Shown here: positions 57,134-57,263 of the stretch, in pieces
How the letters are laid out: each line of letters begins with the position of its first letter
Position numbering within the stretch: position 1 is the first letter of the stretch
Virus record (IMG/VR): IMGVR_UViG_3300034156_000030
Span: 1 to 57,263 of that record
DNA from: a virus
DNA: 57,263 nt
Direction: 5' to 3' (one strand)
Made by a program: the position numbers and the translations under genes
The notes under the pieces: model-generated
The model's input: the letters and a program-made list of their open reading frames with translations, nothing else
Databases searched by the model: none
Told to the model about the DNA's origin: nothing

Positions 57134-57238
57134 TTTTAGGAGTTGAAAAGATACTATGTTAATGACCTTGAAAGGAGTCCCGGTCACCACTCCGGAATAA
57201 TACCAATCACCAACGTAGTATCTTCTCAACTCCTAAAA
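57134..57238 (-). repeat. 23-bp inverted repeat before the packaging genes (candidate pac/cos or regulatory RNA)
   Basis: 57134-57156 and 57216-57238 are inverted copies (22 of 23 bp pair) around a 59-nt loop holding a smaller GGAGT/ACTCC hairpin and GGTGACC. The minus-strand RNA would form one long structured leader ahead of the small terminase gene. Location directly before the packaging genes is where pac or cos sequences usually lie. Confidence 0.55.
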
Positions 57239-57263
57239 ATGTCCCTCCGGAGCTTTTTTGAAG

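Noticed and set aside
1-57263. Integrase, repressor, CRISPR array, rRNA or insertion sequence
   Set aside because: None seen. No tyrosine or serine recombinase motifs, no regularly spaced repeats other than coding ones, no transposase or terminal inverted repeats with target duplication.

Overview
The window looks like a complete or nearly complete genome of a virulent siphovirus (tailed phage with a long flexible tail) that infects an anaerobic Gram-positive, probably Firmicutes, host. The grounds are AT-rich sequence, strong AGGAGG-type ribosome sites, an oxygen-sensitive ribonucleotide reductase (nrdD/nrdG), ThyX, an r1t-type holin, and Dit/Tal-type tail proteins. Every gene I accept is on the minus strand, so transcription runs from the right edge to the left. 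I see no integrase, excisionase or repressor. Host and lifestyle are inferences.

Layout in the direction of transcription. 57.2-53.7 kb: a 23-bp inverted repeat, packaging genes (small-terminase-like, HNH, head-completion, HFGIxGMKW-tagged protein, large terminase). 53.7-49.7 kb: two putative head or virion fibre proteins (beta-helix, collagen-like). 49.7-31.4 kb: portal, protease-capsid fusion, connectors, tail tube with an Ig-like domain, tail chaperones, amidase, 1793-residue tape measure, Dit, Tal, receptor-binding candidates, holins. 31.4-26 kb: short genes, many membrane-anchored, with private promoters and terminators, plus MazG-like, HD, DUF5664-like and ferredoxin:thioredoxin-reductase-like proteins. 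25.7-16.7 kb: nucleotide metabolism (dUTPase, HAD-deoxyribosyltransferase fusion, NrdD/NrdG, ThyX), a GGDEF protein and small membrane proteins. 16.7-9.9 kb: about 15 small unknown genes with tandem paralogues. 9.9-3.9 kb: candidate origin, a helicase-primase-polymerase fusion, SSB-like protein, SF2 helicase. 3.9-0 kb: two nucleases and a DxDGD-motif RNA polymerase-like protein.

Two observations stand out. First, the 881-residue product at 349-2994 carries SGADFDGD, the catalytic signature of two-barrel RNA polymerases of the QDE-1/YonO kind, between helix-turn-helix segments, and begins with a HYGMPRKSGRYPWGSG tag resembling tags on head-associated proteins. Second, ten places on the minus strand carry one promoter architecture: YTCGC, exactly 15 nt, then a -10-like TWTAAT usually followed by GA, with an invariant AC inside the spacer and no TTGACA box. 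Six lie 19-25 nt before the start of a small gene; four precede longer leaders, including that of the operon holding the polymerase-like gene. Several sit directly behind a terminator whose loop contains the stop codon of the previous gene. Whether the phage polymerase, the host enzyme with an activator, or a phage sigma factor reads these boxes cannot be decided from sequence.

Other unusual items are the one-polypeptide SF3 helicase, AEP primase and family B polymerase; a 111-bp intergenic element present twice at 97% identity; an iteron-rich candidate origin; a tRNA-like element whose acceptor stem contains the stop codon of a MazG-like gene; an internal start that would release a free capsid protein from the protease fusion; and ribosome sites placed before ATT, TTG or GTG instead of ATG. 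No stretch longer than 300 bases lacks a gene. Start sites were chosen by ribosome-site spacing. Family assignments come from motif reading, not from a database search.
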